Positions 22,782 through 36,035 of a stretch of DNA of 64,000 nt are shown piece by piece. Made by a program: the position numbers and the translations under genes. Origin of the DNA: Adiantum capillus-veneris (Eukaryota > Streptophyta > Polypodiopsida > Polypodiales > Pteridaceae); contig CM043962.1 in NCBI GenBank assembly GCA_014529385.2, positions 125,720,470 through 125,784,469 on the forward strand, written 5' to 3'. Each line of letters opens with the position of its first letter. Position 1 is the stretch's first letter. The notes beneath the pieces are model-generated. The model saw only the letters and a list, made by a program, of their open reading frames with translations. It did not search any database and was not told where the DNA came from.

Positions 22782-25700
22782 AAGGTGGAGAGGAGGAAGG
22801 AGGGTGGATCCATGGCGAGGAGAAGATGGTTTTCTCTTGAGTACCTAAGCATGGTTTTCTCTCTCTCTCCCTCTCTCTCGGGATCTCTCTCCCTCATTTT
22901 TCATCAGCAAGCCGTGCCATGCATGGTCTTGCATAATCATGCAGGCTGCGGTGTTCAAGGTCACGGTCGAGGCACACCGGGTGTGTAGGATCTCTTGACA
23001 GGAGGGGATGACGTTGTGGGACTCCTCTCTTGACTGGCGGGGAAGGAACAATCGGGTGTGTGCACGGCCTCTTGAGGTGAAGGGGGAGAGCGGTCGACCT
23101 GCGCAGAACCCGGAGCTATGGAGCTCAACGGGAGCGCGAGGAACAACAATGCAGATCACGTCTTTGAAGCAAGCGCATTCGAGCAGGAGACGTGCCGCGT
23201 CCTCTTGGTCTCTCTCCCCGTCGACGGCTCTGTGGAACGCCATGGCGAGTCAATTTCAAGCCCATGCTAGGCATCCGAGGATGGCGGCAAATGTGCTCCA
23301 ACCTGTTGCATGTCATCATGCGGCAAAGGCCACCGTCATAGGCTTGGTAAGGCATCCATGGTGCAGGGTTTTGCCAAGGTGGGCCCGAACACAAGCTTTC
23401 GAGCAATCAGGGGCCGACCTGCGCACCGTCTTTCTAGTCGATTGCTATGAAATTGTACACATCTTAAAGACACCGGTACTCTCAGTTTTCAACGAATGAT
23501 ATTGGGATCAAGGCGGATAACACTCATGCTAGCATTTGTAATTTGGAATCCAATGGCAAGGCCATGTCTTCCAGCACGAAGCAATCTCGACAACGAAATT
23601 ATGACAAGGATGATGTTCCTGATTGATTTGTGATGTGTTGCTTAAGGTAAATTACAAGTGTTGTTATTAAAATTTTGTGTGAGCAAGGCTTATTACAGAT
23701 ACACACCCACCAAGAAAGGCTGCAATTGGCACGGAAAGGACCTACAACAGGTCGCGACATGTGATTAATCAGGTGTGCATAGTTTTTATTTTTCAGTTTG
23801 TTTGGCAAAATGTTACAAACCATGCTATATATTTCTATCAAGCAACAGAAGTGAGCACACTTCAAGCACTCCAAGCAAGCACGTCTGGTGACAGTTAACT
23901 GAAGGATTCAAATATGGTTGCCTACATTATTGGCAAGGGCCAATTATTAGTTGCAAGCCCGCATCAAGCACGACTTGAATACACACAGTCTTGATCAAAA
24001 GCATGGCTTCTACTGCGTGCCTTGATAGAGCAGGCCCATCAACGGTTCAAGTTTCCTTCAAAGTCAAGGGCATGTACATATCTACAAGGGAAATGTCCCA
24101 AGCAAGGGTGTCATTTTTGTACTGCTTGAATCTGGAGTAGTATCGAAAACTATGCATTGCAGACATTTCTATACCTGTATGGTAGGACCATTTCCTGGCT
24201 ATGCCTAGGACGAGTTCTATACAGTAAGGCAAGTGTAGGCAAGGCATGTAGTTTGTCATGCAAATTTCTTTCTCGCTTATTCTCCATTGGCAAAGCAGGC
24301 AAAAGTGCTCGGCATGGCTGACCGTTTTTCATAGCCTGCAAACCTGCAAAATAGTCAGGAGTATCTTTGCTTGAGTTTTTAAGACATGCTCTCATTTCAC
24401 AACAAGGCTTCTGTCCAGGCCTGGCAAAGGTTAGGGCATGGTAGTGCTGGAGACTCTCATGGAGATCGGCACAGCCTGTTGCTAATCTTGATGAAGGAGG
24501 CAGCAGGTACTCGACAGGACCAACCATTAAGGACCATTTCAAGAAGCTGTCAAGCAAATTGTTAGGGCTTGTTTTCTGTAATCAAGCCAAGCAGGTACGA
24601 GGTACATATTTTTCAAGAAATTTTTTATGTTTTGCTTTTCACTACATTGTATAATTGACAAGGTCGATTATTTGTACCCGCAATTGGACTATGCTATGAG
24701 CATACAAAGTTGGCGCAAAAATTGGCAATATGTTTGCAAGTTATTTCTTCCTTGGCATTACAAGACAACTGGTTACAGCAGCAGGACAACCAGTCTCACA
24801 TGAAGCACGGCTTCGTCTTCGTGCTAAGATACTGTCCATTGATTTGGCATCAAGGGCATGGGCACATAAGTTTGGAAAACTGGTACGATCAAAAATTTGT
24901 TTCCATTTTAGTCGTAATGCCATCATGTTATGATGTATCACTACCAGTGCAGAATGTACAAGGCACTTATGGTTTTGAACTCTCACGGCAAAACCCATGT
25001 ACTTACCTCAGGAATTACGTTTCCGCTATCACACTGTCAAGGACAGACTAAGAATGGACTGTTTAAAATGATTGTTGGTTGTTATCAACACATAACAACA
25101 CTAAAAGGAACCTAAATCTAGGACGTATTTTACAGGCAAAGTGCCAATGCTAAGTTGTCCTCATACAAGCACGACTCCTACATGGTAGGTGGATCGAATT
25201 GAGTTGTCTGTTTTTCTGTTACCTCTCTCGATGAGAGAGTCCTACAGGAAAACTATGGAATGCTTATAGGATAAGCTGCTCGGGCATAAGATGCCTAAGA
25301 GCACCCATTCTGGGCACAAACTCTAGAAATTTAAGGAAAGTTCCTCAGCCCAGCATGCTCTTCTTTCTCTCTTTTTTTAATTTCTCTCAAGAATAATGAA
25401 AACTTTCTAAGAAGCTTTTGATACATGTTTTGTTTTGGGAGTTAGCGTGAGCCCAGGTGCTCTAACTCTCAGCTAGAAATTGGCCAAGATGCCATTCACA
25501 TTAGTTTTCATCAGTTTATCAATTGAATACTAATTGCCATAAGAGCTAGGAGCCACACACAGGCTGGCTACGAGCCACTGTTAGATTTTGGGTCGGACCC
25601 AACTATTGGCATTCCTTGGGTGATTGTTCTTATGATCGAACAGATCTGCCCAGTGGAGTACACATCGACGTTACTGGACGAGCAAGAGTCTTGTCATTTC

Positions 25701-27700
25701 GGAAGATTAGGATGTCATTTTTGCACTATATGTTTCTAGTGTGACACTCAAGTTGAGTTTTTGATACTCTTACACTTACATCAGTTGATCTATACCATGG
25801 AGTCTAGAGGTCGCAAACAGTTGAGACAGCATGGCTGTTGATACGAGCTATGCATCTCACTTGTGTGGATTTCTTGCTCTCTTTATAGCACTACACGTGT
25901 CTATGGCATCACAGTTTTGGGGTACGACCCAGCGGGTGCTTACTAAATCACCCCATACACCTTGAGGATCACAGTTTGATTTATTCCCATTATACTTTCA
26001 AGGAAAGAATTCCGTAGTTTACCACGCGGTAGCGGAAAAAATCACCTTTTCAAGTTGATTCTCATCATTATGTACACAGTTAACTAGGTTAGTCACCATT
26101 ACCTGCTAGTTGAGCAGCTTCTACAAAGAGTCTTACCCAGGCGTTTGACTACCTAGATTCTACCCAATGGGTTTGGATTGCGAAGGCAACACCCAAGGGT
26201 TTCTCGTGCAATGTTGCTTGTTTTTTTTCACAGGTGAGAGATGTACTCCTATGCATTTGAATATGGGTAACTGAACTTTCAGTTCAATCTCCAAGGCCAT
26301 GCCAAGGGCATGTCGAAACAAGTATTTTAGGTCGTAGTGTCCAAAGTACATTATGTTGCTATGAATCCACTTGTAGAATTCGATTTGGCACATGTTGTCA
26401 CATGGAATACAACATGGTCTAGGAACTCAAGGAGTTTGGTTTAGCCAGTGTGGAGCAATGAATGAGGGTCCCTCTCACTCTTGTCACGCAGAGTGTTTAG
26501 AGTTACCTCCACACGCAAGTACATCTTGTACTTGAAGGATGTTCTTTTTTCAGACATCCTTAGTTGAGACATATTCCACATGTGGCAAATATGAGTCTCT
26601 GAGACTGACACTGGCGCCCCCTATTTTAAAAATGTGTCACGACAAAGTCCCTAGGTGCTGGTCAAATCTATTTTCTCGACCATTTTCAACATGACGTATC
26701 AGGAGCAATTTCAGTGGCCAGAACTTGTCGGATACTTAAAATGACTTGTTCAGCTATAAGTATTGCTAAACAACATTACAGATGGTTGTTTATACATATA
26801 GCAAGGCTATAAATTGTTAATGAAAAAGTTTCATTGTCTGTACCTAGAAGTGATCAATATTTCACCTTTTATTGTGATTCAGACGTTTCAGCAAGGCTTA
26901 CAAAAGATTGCAACTAAAAGTATTCAGTTTCTTTTCAGAACTATTTACATTCTTTTTTAATGTGTGCTAGGCGCATCACATTTGCCATAAGTATTGGCAA
27001 GGATCAACCATGGATATACAGGTTCGGATGTGCTTTTTCCTAAATGCATGCGCACTAGGTGTTATGGGTCCTAGTGTTTAGCAAAGGATGATTTGGAATG
27101 GCATGCGTATTCATCAAGTTGTTGCTTATGAATTATATTACAATGTGTGTGCAGTATCTCTATGAGATTACTTTTGGGTCTACTAATCACCAATAGAGGT
27201 CATGGCTTGGTTTGGGTGTTTGTGAAATTTTCAAGTTAACCACGAGGTTATTTCGGACATTGTTGATTCCTCAACAATGTTACACGATATTGTGATTCCC
27301 ATTTACCAGCCATCTAGGAAGACTGTCTGTAAACCGTGAGGGAAAACACACCTCAGTACTGTCAGTTATCCAAGGGGATAGGCATATTACAAAGTGTAAT
27401 CTTGTGCTGAAGGATATGCAAAGTGCGTATGTTAGCACCAAGCGATCCAATCAATAAGCATTTATTGCTCTACTTGGAGTTTACTTACTCTCAGTTAACG
27501 CAGATTTGCGACTAAGTTTAGTCTCTTCATGTTTAAATCAGGCTCTCAACCTTGAACACTAGTTATGGTGGGGTTGTTTACTGATGAACAAGTCAAGGAC
27601 TTAAACTTGGCTGATGAGTTATGTCAGCAAGTTACTTTCATGGAAAGTGACAAGAGGTACTCTTTTTGGTACATCTTAGATAAACTCGTTTACCATGCTC
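22782..27700. other. Interior of the gypsy-type element, no recognisable genes
   Basis: A 4.9-kb stretch with GC-richer sequence at 22780-23500, containing a 163-codon frame at 23008-23499 of arginine/histidine-rich composition. The rest is AT-rich with frames of 60-135 codons on both strands. No Gag, protease, integrase or RT motif was found. GGCAAGG-like runs recur (for example 24045-24450 and 26290-26310) without clear periodicity. Confidence 0.6.
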
Positions 27701-27953
27701 ATGAGCGTTCTAAATAGAGTCTACACACTATGTTTGGATATGAACCAGTACCATCAGATGGTTGAAAATGGACAACAATGTAGAAAATCAAGATGTTACT
27801 CTTGGTTTCATTGAACCTCCTACTAAACCGGGTTCCGCTCAAATGAACTGTTGGATCCATGAGGGATGTTACGGTAGAAAACATTAGTGTTCTTATGAAG
27901 ATACCATCACTTGTGTTTTCACGGACAAAAACGCTTCTCCAAGGGGGGAGTAA

Positions 27954-28109
27954 TGTTAGGACAATGGTAGGACCAGTCACGGCCATGGGCCACGGCCAAG
28001 GGCCAGGATGGACATACAGTCAAGGGGGCCCCTATATTTAGAAGGCCAAGGGCCTATATAGGGCATGGCTGGCTGGTGATGAGCATGTTCCAGTCCGCTT
28101 GTCCTTTCA
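27954..28109 (+). repeat. 3' LTR of the low-coding gypsy-type element
   Basis: 156 bp, directly after a polypurine tract and followed by the CTTGT target duplication. Confidence 0.93.
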
Positions 28110-28114
28110 CTTGT

Positions 28115-29303
28115 GCTTGGTTTGGTAGCCATTGAGGACATGGAATTGGTCCAAATGGATGTGAAGACGGCGTTTCTTCACAGGGATCTTGAAGAAGGTT
28201 TATATGGACCAAAGCAAGGTTCAAGGCAGTGGTACATTAAGTTTGATAAGTATTTTTCAATCCCAAGGTTATGTATGGAGCCAAGAGGATCACTGCTTAT
28301 ACACAAGGAGGTTGAACAATGGTTCCCTCATCATTCTCATCTTGTACGTGGATGATATGCTTATAGCTGGGAAGTCCAAAGATGAGTTTGTCCTTCTCAA
28401 GGATACCTTAAGCAAGTAGTTTTCCATGAAAGATTTGGGTGATGCACATCATTTTCTTGGTATGCGTATCAAGAGAGATCGTAAGCATGGAATACTTGAA
28501 CTATCACATGAAGAGTATATTAACAAGGTCTTGAAACATTTTAACATGCAAGGGGGGAAAACAAAGTACCCCAATGGTTGCATATGTAAAACTTAGCAAG
28601 AATGATTGCCCCAAATTGGATACTAAAAAGGCAGAGATGGTAAAGGTGCCATACTCTTTGGCAGTTTGCAGTCTCATGTGTTTGCCATGGTCAGTACGCG
28701 ACCAGACATTGCATTTGCAGTAGGAGTGGTCAATAGGTATATGGAAAATATGGCAGAAAGCATTGGGAAGCAATGAAGCATATCTTGAGATATATCAAGG
28801 GTTCAGCTTAGCAAGTGCTTACGCTTTGAGAACAGTGATGCATCCATAGTTGAATACATTGATTTTGATTATACGGGTTGTGTGGACACTAGAAGATCCA
28901 TATCTGTCTACGTTTTCTTGGTTTTGCTAGAGTGACAGTCTCTTGGAGATCATGTCTCCGAAATTGCACTTCGTCTTCCACTACTGAGGCTGAGTATGTT
29001 GTAGTTTCCAATGCCAACAACGAAGCTGTGTGATTATCTCGTCTAGTGGGAGACCTTGCTATACACTAGACTCCAATGTTACATTGTGACAGCCAGAGTG
29101 CAAGTGCGTTGGCAAAGAACCCCGTGTTTCATTCCAAGTTGAAACACATCAAGGTTAGGTATCATGTGATACGTGATATTTTGGCTAGCAAACGCATTGA
29201 GTTAGCCAAAGTTCACATGGATGACAACTCTGTAGATGCTCTTACGAAGAGCTTAGCCACAAAGAGTTTTACACATTGCATTGAGATTATGGGTGTAGAG
29301 TGA
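28115..29303 (+). pseudogene. Third copia relic: rest of RT and RNase H
   Basis: Continues the RT from 22612: ELVQMDVKTAFLHRDLEE (first catalytic Asp present), then frame changes, YVDDMLIAGKSKDEF (about 28347-28390), a decayed palm/thumb region, and RNase H ending with CDSQSASALAKNPVF, KHIKVRYHVIRD and DALTKSL before TGA at 29303. Several frameshifts and stops. Both parts together show the relic was a copia element like the outer one at 11.4 kb. Confidence 0.88.
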
Positions 29304-29382
29304 AGCCTCATGATGCTTCATATTTGTATAGGTTTGTACTAACACAGGCCACTTGGGCCACTATGGCCTTCAAGTGAGAGAT

Positions 29383-29560
29383 TGTAAGGGTGCAAGCCAT
29401 ACTGACCGGACACATGGCACCGTCCATTAACTTTATCTTATTCATTTACATAATATAAAGAATAAGGGATTTTGTACAATTATCCACTCTGAGCTCCACC
29501 CACATTGCTGCGCTCCCACCTCTGCACTTGCACTCACGCACGCTCACGCTTGTCTCACGC
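29383..29560 (+). repeat. Probable 3' LTR of the third copia relic
   Basis: TGTAAGGGTGCAAGCC starts after the purine-rich CAAGTGAGAGAT and contains a TATA-like AATATAAAG block. No 5' partner was found in the window, so the end is uncertain and the element is 5'-truncated. Confidence 0.5.
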
Positions 29561-31030
29561 CATTTTCACATGAATTTGCGCTAATCTCACTTATATCATT
29601 TGTATTTGCATTATAGTCTAGCCATGCAAACAAATTTGCGCTATTCTATATGAAGACAAACATCTCCATTAAATTTGTGTAAATTTTGAAAGTTTTTCAA
29701 TTTAATTAATTTTTTAAATTTTTTACATTAAATATCTATAAATTTTGTAGGTTTCCTCACGTTCATATATAAGGAATTTGGAGGTAAAAGTTAAAATTTT
29801 TGACAACCAAGGTCACCCAGGTATGGCAAAAGAAACCAATATTTCCAGTATGGTCCTTTACAAATCCTCTCTTCGAGGATGGGAGTTTGAATTTCAAAAC
29901 CTATTCTTGGTCGAAAGCTCCCGGGAGTAAGTCAAGTCGCCATAAAAATCATGACATAAGAGTCAAGAGTCGGGCAGCTGAGCCACTAAATGAGAAAGCG
30001 TCAGACCCAAGCTTCATGTCTTAATATTTTTTGTGGTCTATGAGTCTAGATATTTAGATTATAGCTCAAGCTAGAAGAGTTATTCATATTGTAAAATTGA
30101 GTCACTCATGCTGGATAGGTGAGCATAAGAGTCGAAGTCTACTATTTTAAAGAGTAGTCCAGAAAACACTCACGCACATGAACACAATGAGGAGAGTGGA
30201 AAAAACCTCGTCACCAAAAAACCTTCTTGTGAGTAACGGCAACTCTTGAAGTGAAATATATTTTTTCTTCTCTAGCTACGTTCACTCCTAGAAGCACTCC
30301 ATGACATATTAATAATTTTGCATGTATTCAAGACATGCTAGTGGCTTTTGCGTGCTTTACTAACTGTATGAGTAAATGTTTTTTTTATTATAATGTTGGA
30401 TTCTCAACATGCATATTTAGAACCTTTTTAATTAGTTTTCCAAATGGAAAATTTGAAATGTTTGGTCTACTTTAGATTTTTACACTATTTTCCTCAAAAA
30501 ATAAGTGGGGTTTTTCCTTTTCCTTTTGCTCTTAACTAACATTCTTGAGTTTCAAAGCAACACCCGTGTAAGCGGCATGTTAGGATGTTGCAATTTCTTT
30601 TATCAATTTGATGGTCACCCAATCTCAGAAAAAGAAAAATTCCTTTAAAACATCTCATATGCATAAGTGAAGGGTGAGTTTAAGATTTGTAGGTGGAATG
30701 TAGTGGCGTCGTGATGCTTGCACGATGCGAGCTCCAAACCCTAGCTCGGGAGCATCAAGGGACAGCTTCAGTAGACGCACAATGGGTTGAGCGCCCCTCT
30801 AGGTGGTCAATCTGGGGGTTTCATGGTGCTTTCATGCTTGGCTCAGAGTGTCCTGCAAGCTTTGTGGATGGCGGGGAGGAGGTTGGTGATGGCTTGTAGA
30901 CAAGGGACATCCTGGGGTGAAGGTTCGGACTGCCCGCTCTCTCTCTATCGATGGTATTTGGGGCTCCGAGGTTGGCTTATTTTTGGTGGGTTGCTTCTCG
31001 TTGCTCCCTGTGAGGTAACCATAGAGGTGC
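29561..31030. other. Unassigned spacer
   Basis: AT-rich at 29560-30660, then a GC-richer stretch 30690-30980 with short frames only. Nothing recognised. Confidence 0.45.
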
Positions 31031-31542
31031 AAATCCATGCCAACCTCATAAAAGAGTGCATAGTTCAAGGTAGCATTCACATAGCGCAATATGCACTTCA
31101 TCACAGCTAAATGTGGATTCCTTGGAAGCTGCATAAATAATTTTTGAACCCGATTCTAATCATGAGATTGTCACAAGTGGATCAAGCTACCCACAATCTT
31201 CTTTCATAGGTAGCATTCTTAAACACTTCATTCTCGTAACATCTCATTAATTTTGAGCCAAGGGCATAGCAATGAGCTTACAATCAATAATACGATACTT
31301 TAGACACCATATCCAATGAATATTGCCTCCGAGTGTATAATCTCAATGCCCAAAAGATACTAAAGCGTAAGCCAAATAATGTATCTGTATAAAGTTTTGA
31401 CTAGAATTTTCACATGAAATGATGTAATTGATAGAGTGGATGTGGTGCAATGACTAATATGCTTGCCAAATGTGGTAAAAAATGGTGGGCCAAAAGAAAT
31501 TTGTTTCCGTTAGAGGTGTGAGGGATTTGGAGATGTGAGAAG

Positions 31543-31567
31543 AAGGGGGGGGGGGGGGGGGGGGGGG
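31543..31567. repeat. Poly-G run
   Basis: About 25 G in a row on the plus strand inside the copia relic. It is a possible quadruplex-forming tract and may be unstable or mis-sized. Confidence 0.85.
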
Positions 31568-32116
31568 ATGGGGTTGTGGCACCCATAATCCCATAGAACA
31601 TTTCAAAGCAAAGGGGGTTGTATATGTAATGAGAAAGTGTTACACTCTATAGGCATCACAAGGTGAGCCCCCTCTTGGAAAGCTCCTTGAAGCATGGCCA
31701 TGGTGTGCTGTCTTCCCTATGGGTGCTATGGGAACATGAGCATTGTATGGGTGTTGAAAATGGCATGGTTGGTTGCCGTCGACAACGACTTGCCATCGTT
31801 GGTGGCTGTTGGTGGTGGTGTTCTTAAGGTGGTTTCACACTTGATCTGCCCTCTAGCTAGCCCTTACGCAAAGTGGACTGTATGAGTATTTCCCACACTG
31901 TAGATAGGCATGTGTCACGGTGGCATGACAACAACTTGGACGAGGAGGGCTTGGAAAAGGCAGATAAAACAACACCCACCTTTTGCTATTTTGGGCAACG
32001 ACAAAGAGAAAGGGGAGAAGAAGATTTATTGGACATTATTGGCACTCATTTGTTAGTTTGAAGGGGAGAGGTGGAAGAAGAGACTGAACTTGGAGAAGGA
32101 GGAGGTGGAGCGGTAA

Positions 32117-32118
<2 letters not shown>

Positions 32119-32167
<49 letters not shown>
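32119..32167. repeat. (CT)n microsatellite
   Basis: About 24 CT units inside the minus-strand copia relic. Confidence 0.95.
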
Positions 32168-32170
<3 letters not shown>

Positions 32171-32389
32171 TATTGTTGACGAACAAGAAGGCTTCTGCTA
32201 ACAATTGAACCCAAGATAAACTCAACTCATAGTTAGAGGCTCGACGCCTACCTTGGTCTCCCCTAGAGAACAAACTCCTTTGACATCGCATCTCAATGCG
32301 TATGATCTCAATGGCCAAAAAATAAGCCACTTGATTACTTCTAATAATCAAGTCATCGACACATATGCAAATAATCACGACACATGCCC

Positions 32390-33440
32390 CCTTCTCCCAT
32401 ACATAAATGAGTAATCCACCTCAGAAATATGAAAATCAATAGTAACTAAATATGCTGCAATCCTTTCATGCATGTTAACCTTTGCCGATAACTTATATTT
32501 TTTTGGAAATTATTCATTCGAAACTTCCAAGCATGGTTGTTCTTATCTAAAATTTTACCGACAATTTAGTTGATTCTATCATTGGAAGGCATGTGCAAAA
32601 GAGAAAAAATATGCACAAAACTTGTGGCAAGCTCTTTTAAAATTCAAAAATCTATACAAGACCTGAAGTGGGCTAAAAATAGCCAATACCTATAACAACG
32701 TGCGACCACAATTTGCGCACACACACCCTATATGATGTCACACTATATCGTAGTAGCTATGAAAACTGCAACACCAATCTAGCTCCTTGCAACACTAAAA
32801 TTATAGATTTAAAAAAGTCTATGCCTTAGCGTTCTTGCCTGCAAACACCCTCTAACTCCAAAGTGGAGGCCAAAACATGGTAAAAAAATAAACCTAGTTG
32901 TAGAAGTCTAGTCAAAGGATCCCAAACCGCTCGATCTTCTATAAAAGTCACAAAAAATGAAGATATTTACTATTGTCTCTCATAAATATTGGGGATAATG
33001 TAGTACCAATGTATGTGGGAATAGAACAACAAAACCCTTACCCTCAACCGCTTCTTTTCGTGCTCTTGCTTGCAGCTCACAACTACTTAGCCATAGCCAC
33101 TCTAATTCTATCTAAGAGATAGAGAAGGAGAGAGCTTGAACTCTTGTAAGCACACAAGTACACAACCAAGAGAGCACACAATGAAGATGGAGAGGGAGAG
33201 AGAAATTTCCTTCTTCTTCTTCACTACTTAAAAAAGATCAAATAGGCTAGAAAACGTAAGTGAAAAATACACCACAATAAAGTGATTAGGTGCAAAAGTT
33301 AATGTGAAACCACTAGTGAGTGATCTAACAAGAAAAGAGCCATCACTCTTGGTAGGTAGACCATGTCCGTGAAGTCCTACTTTAGAACCATTGGCGGTAA
33401 TGCTCGTGTTTGTTACCTCATACTAGTGGTGAATTAGGCA
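32390..33440. other. Unassigned spacer
   Basis: AT-rich sequence without long frames. The stretch 33000-33240 has an LTR/leader-like look (purine-rich, AGAGAGAG tracts) but no partner was found. Confidence 0.4.
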
Positions 33441-33447
33441 AGAAGTC

Positions 33448-33858
33448 ATGAATGAGCATTTTGTGTTTAACTTAATATTTCAACAAATTTTAGACCAACA
33501 AATGGATGAGGCAATTGCTAGTATCAATGAATTTAGTAAAAAAGAAGGCAACTGGCACAAAGCTCAAGAAGATGACAAGCAAGGAAGCAATGAATTTTTG
33601 ACAAAAGTCAAATTTTTCTTCCTATATTATGCTTGGAGTCGCCTTGGTCATACCATGACTAGTTTTTTGAAAGAGAGGGATTTTGTCTCGTGTTGGAACC
33701 TATGTGGCATTTCTCTGCTTTATGGAAGGTTGCGTGATATTTTCTCTCCTTCATGGAGGTGCGTGTGGTGGCTCCTACATGGTATAATAGCCTTTGTGGC
33801 ATATGTGCCCTTTTTCAAATCCCGATGGGAGGGTTGTTGGGTATCGGCTATGTCGTAG
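33448..33858 (+). CDS. Hypothetical reading frame, not recognised
   Basis: 136 codons from ATG 33448. The N-terminal part is charged (MDEAIASINEFSKKEGNW), and the C-terminal part is Trp-rich and hydrophobic, with a possible membrane segment near residues 105-125. There is no known domain and no neighbouring gene. It may be chance or an element fragment. Confidence 0.2.
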   Translation: MNEHFVFNLIFQQILDQQMDEAIASINEFSKKEGNWHKAQEDDKQGSNEFLTKVKFFFLYYAWSRLGHTMTSFLKERDFVSCWNLCGISLLYGRLRDIFSPSWRCVWWLLHGIIAFVAYVPFFKSRWEGCWVSAMS

Positions 33859-33932
33859 TATGACCCTTGCATTATGAACCTCATGCTGTTAGGTATGGAC
33901 TATGTCTTAGTATGACCCTTGCAATATGAACC
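33848..33932. repeat. Short tandem duplication
   Basis: Two 34-base copies (33848-33881 and 33899-33932), both starting CTATGTC and differing at two positions, separated by 17 bases. Confidence 0.85.
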
Positions 33933-34116
33933 TACTCTAATATAGAGACCATGAGCATCATGTTAGTGCAATTATGAGTTACGATGTAGGCAAGAAGAGA
34001 GTGCCACCAAGATCCATGTCTAAGGTGAGAACCATGTGAGTTATTAAAAAAAATTAATCTTTGTATTTCTTTTAATACGGCATAATCAAGAGTTTCATAG
34101 AGTCTTCATTGTCTAA

Positions 34117-34249
<133 letters not shown>

Positions 34250-34504
34250 CATGAATGCTACTCTCCGTAATCCATCCTAACTCTCACATTTTTCTCTCAT
34301 GGAAAGTGGATGATTCAATTGATCCATAAAGATAGATGCTTTCCTTAATGGAAACAATACATGGACATGATATAGAAGCTTCCCAAATCTAAGGCATGGT
34401 CATTGGCTATAGCAAACACTCAAAGAACTCTTATAATGTTCATGAAAAAAGTAACATAAATCAGGAGGAAGCGCAAGGACAAAATTTACAGTGAACTATC
34501 AGAG

Positions 34505-35269
34505 ATGGAGTGTAGCAAAAGCCCAAATTCTGATACTCAGGACAAGATAGCCACTCTAAGGCATCAACTTCGGGTAGAGGAGGACCTCACCCTCAAACAT
34601 GCTGCAGTCTTCTTTAGGGAATGGTGGGCAAGCAAAGTAGATAAGCCTACAAAAGAAATGTTTCAAAATCTGAGGAAGAAACACATGAGAGAGGCCATCC
34701 CATTCTTAGTGGGACCTAAGGGTAAGGCCAACAATGAATGTGAAAATCTGGAAATAGTGAGGGAACACTTCTCTTTGCTATTCAGTCCTAAGGAGCTACT
34801 AAATGAGGACGTGAATGTAGCCCGTGAACAAATCAGACATTGCAGGACTAAAGTGATCCCCTCCCACATAGCAATCCAGCTTGATTCAGGCCTCACAATA
34901 TGGGAAATTAAAAGGGCAATTGACTCCTTAAAGCCCAAGAAGACTCGTGGCCTAGATGGGCTCCCAACTGAATTTTACCAGACCTTCAAGGAAGTGCTGG
35001 CTCCTGCCCTCCTTAAAGTATGGGAGGAATCAATCAAACATGGAGCCTTACCAGTTCAACTCAATAGGGGAGTCATTAAACTTCTATATAAGAAAGGGCC
35101 CAAAGAAATCATTTCAAACTGGAGACCACTCAGCGTGTTAAATTCAGCCTACAAAATCTTTGCCAAAGCCATAGCTCTTAAAATTTCCCCTGCCCTATCA
35201 GAGTGGCTGTGCACAGGGAAAATCCTTCCAAATTCTGTATTCATGTCTGAACTAGCTTATCATATCTAG
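34505..35269 (+). pseudogene. L1-type LINE ORF2 fragment, N-terminal RT region
   Basis: A 254-codon open frame with the plant L1 layout between endonuclease and RT: LFSPKELLNED, then PKKTRGLDGLPTEFYQTFKE, VIKLLYKKGPKEIISNWRP and NSAYKIFAKAIALKISP. These are RT blocks 0 to 2. The frame ends at 35269 before the catalytic FVDF/YADD motifs, so it is 3'-truncated; the endonuclease domain is also missing upstream. It is well preserved and so relatively recent compared with the other LINE relics here. Confidence 0.9.
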
Positions 35270-36030
35270 AGTTTGTTTCAGTATCAAATGCTCAAACCGG
35301 AACTTCAGTAAGTCTCCTAGAAGTCATGATCTCTCTAGGACTCATCATGATGAACTCGAACTCTCCGACCCCAATTGGGAGAGTGACCATCTGTCAAGAG
35401 CACTTAACTTCAAGCCATCGCGATCACCAAAATGGAATGATTTGGCCACTTCAAAGAACCATTCCAGTGTTTTATGAGTTATTTGTTAGTTCAAACTTTA
35501 GAATTTAGATGATAGATTAGACATAGGCACTGATACTAGAATGGAACTTGAAATGGTAACTGAAATGGAAATGACACATATATTGAATGGAAATGACACA
35601 TATATTGAAATTGGATTGTATTTTGATCAGATCAATACAATTGGAAAAAGTTTAGTGAGCCAAAGGGTTGCTCTAAGATTATAAGAGAAAGAGTACAAGA
35701 ACAAAGTACAATAGTGTCACTCAAAGTCTCTCAAGACATCTCCAAGTCATTCCCCAAAGCATTCCCCGTCAAATGAAGTAATGACCCCTAGTTATAGGTG
35801 CCAAATTGGGTCCTGACTGAGTGTTCAATATGTGTTATTGTAGTACCTGGCTCAATAATTACCATTTCAATCACCAATCAGAACTCAAGTCTAGGTATTG
35901 TTCCCACCTTCTACATAGTTATAACATACTAGCACAATGAAACCGCTTTTGGCGGTGCCTATGTGGCCTTGACCTCCCCACTAGCATGTTGTGTTATGTC
36001 ACATGCTTTCAAGGTGCAAATGTGCATGAT
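35270..36030. other. Unassigned spacer
   Basis: AT-rich. One short tandem duplication (GGAAATGACACATATATTGAA, twice within 35568-35610). No gene recognised. Confidence 0.5.
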
Positions 36031-36035
36031 TGCAT

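Larger units (their letters stand above)
22613..28109 (+). mobile_element. Gypsy-type LTR element with almost no coding capacity
   Basis: LTRs 22613-22768 and 27954-28109 are 156 bp each and differ at about nine positions. The 5-bp TSD CTTGT lies at 22608-22612 and 28110-28114. A primer site TGGTATCAGAGC lies at 22770-22781, and a polypurine tract (AAGGGGGGAG) lies at 27941-27950. Just before the tract a fragment resembles the end of a gypsy chromodomain (IEPPTKPG and ENISVLMK-like). The rest of the 5.2-kb interior has only short frames with no gag or pol that I can recognise. It is therefore either a large non-autonomous (LARD-like) element or a heavily decayed chromovirus. The LTR start (TGTCAGGACA) resembles those at 36873 and 52955. 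Confidence 0.9.
31031..32380 (-). pseudogene. Decayed copia RT on the minus strand
   Basis: Read on the minus strand, 32378-32340 gives IICICVDDLII, the copia YVDD active site, and 31134-31020 gives PRNPHLAVMKCILRYVNATL and NYALFYE, the block before RNase H. The region between has stops, a CT microsatellite (32119-32167) and a G run (31543-31567). Only order and motifs support the call. Confidence 0.65.

Noticed and set aside
23008-23499. 163-codon frame as a captured gene
   Set aside because: Composition is Arg/His-rich in a GC-richer patch, overlapping frames exist on the other strand, and there is no domain; not enough to call a gene.
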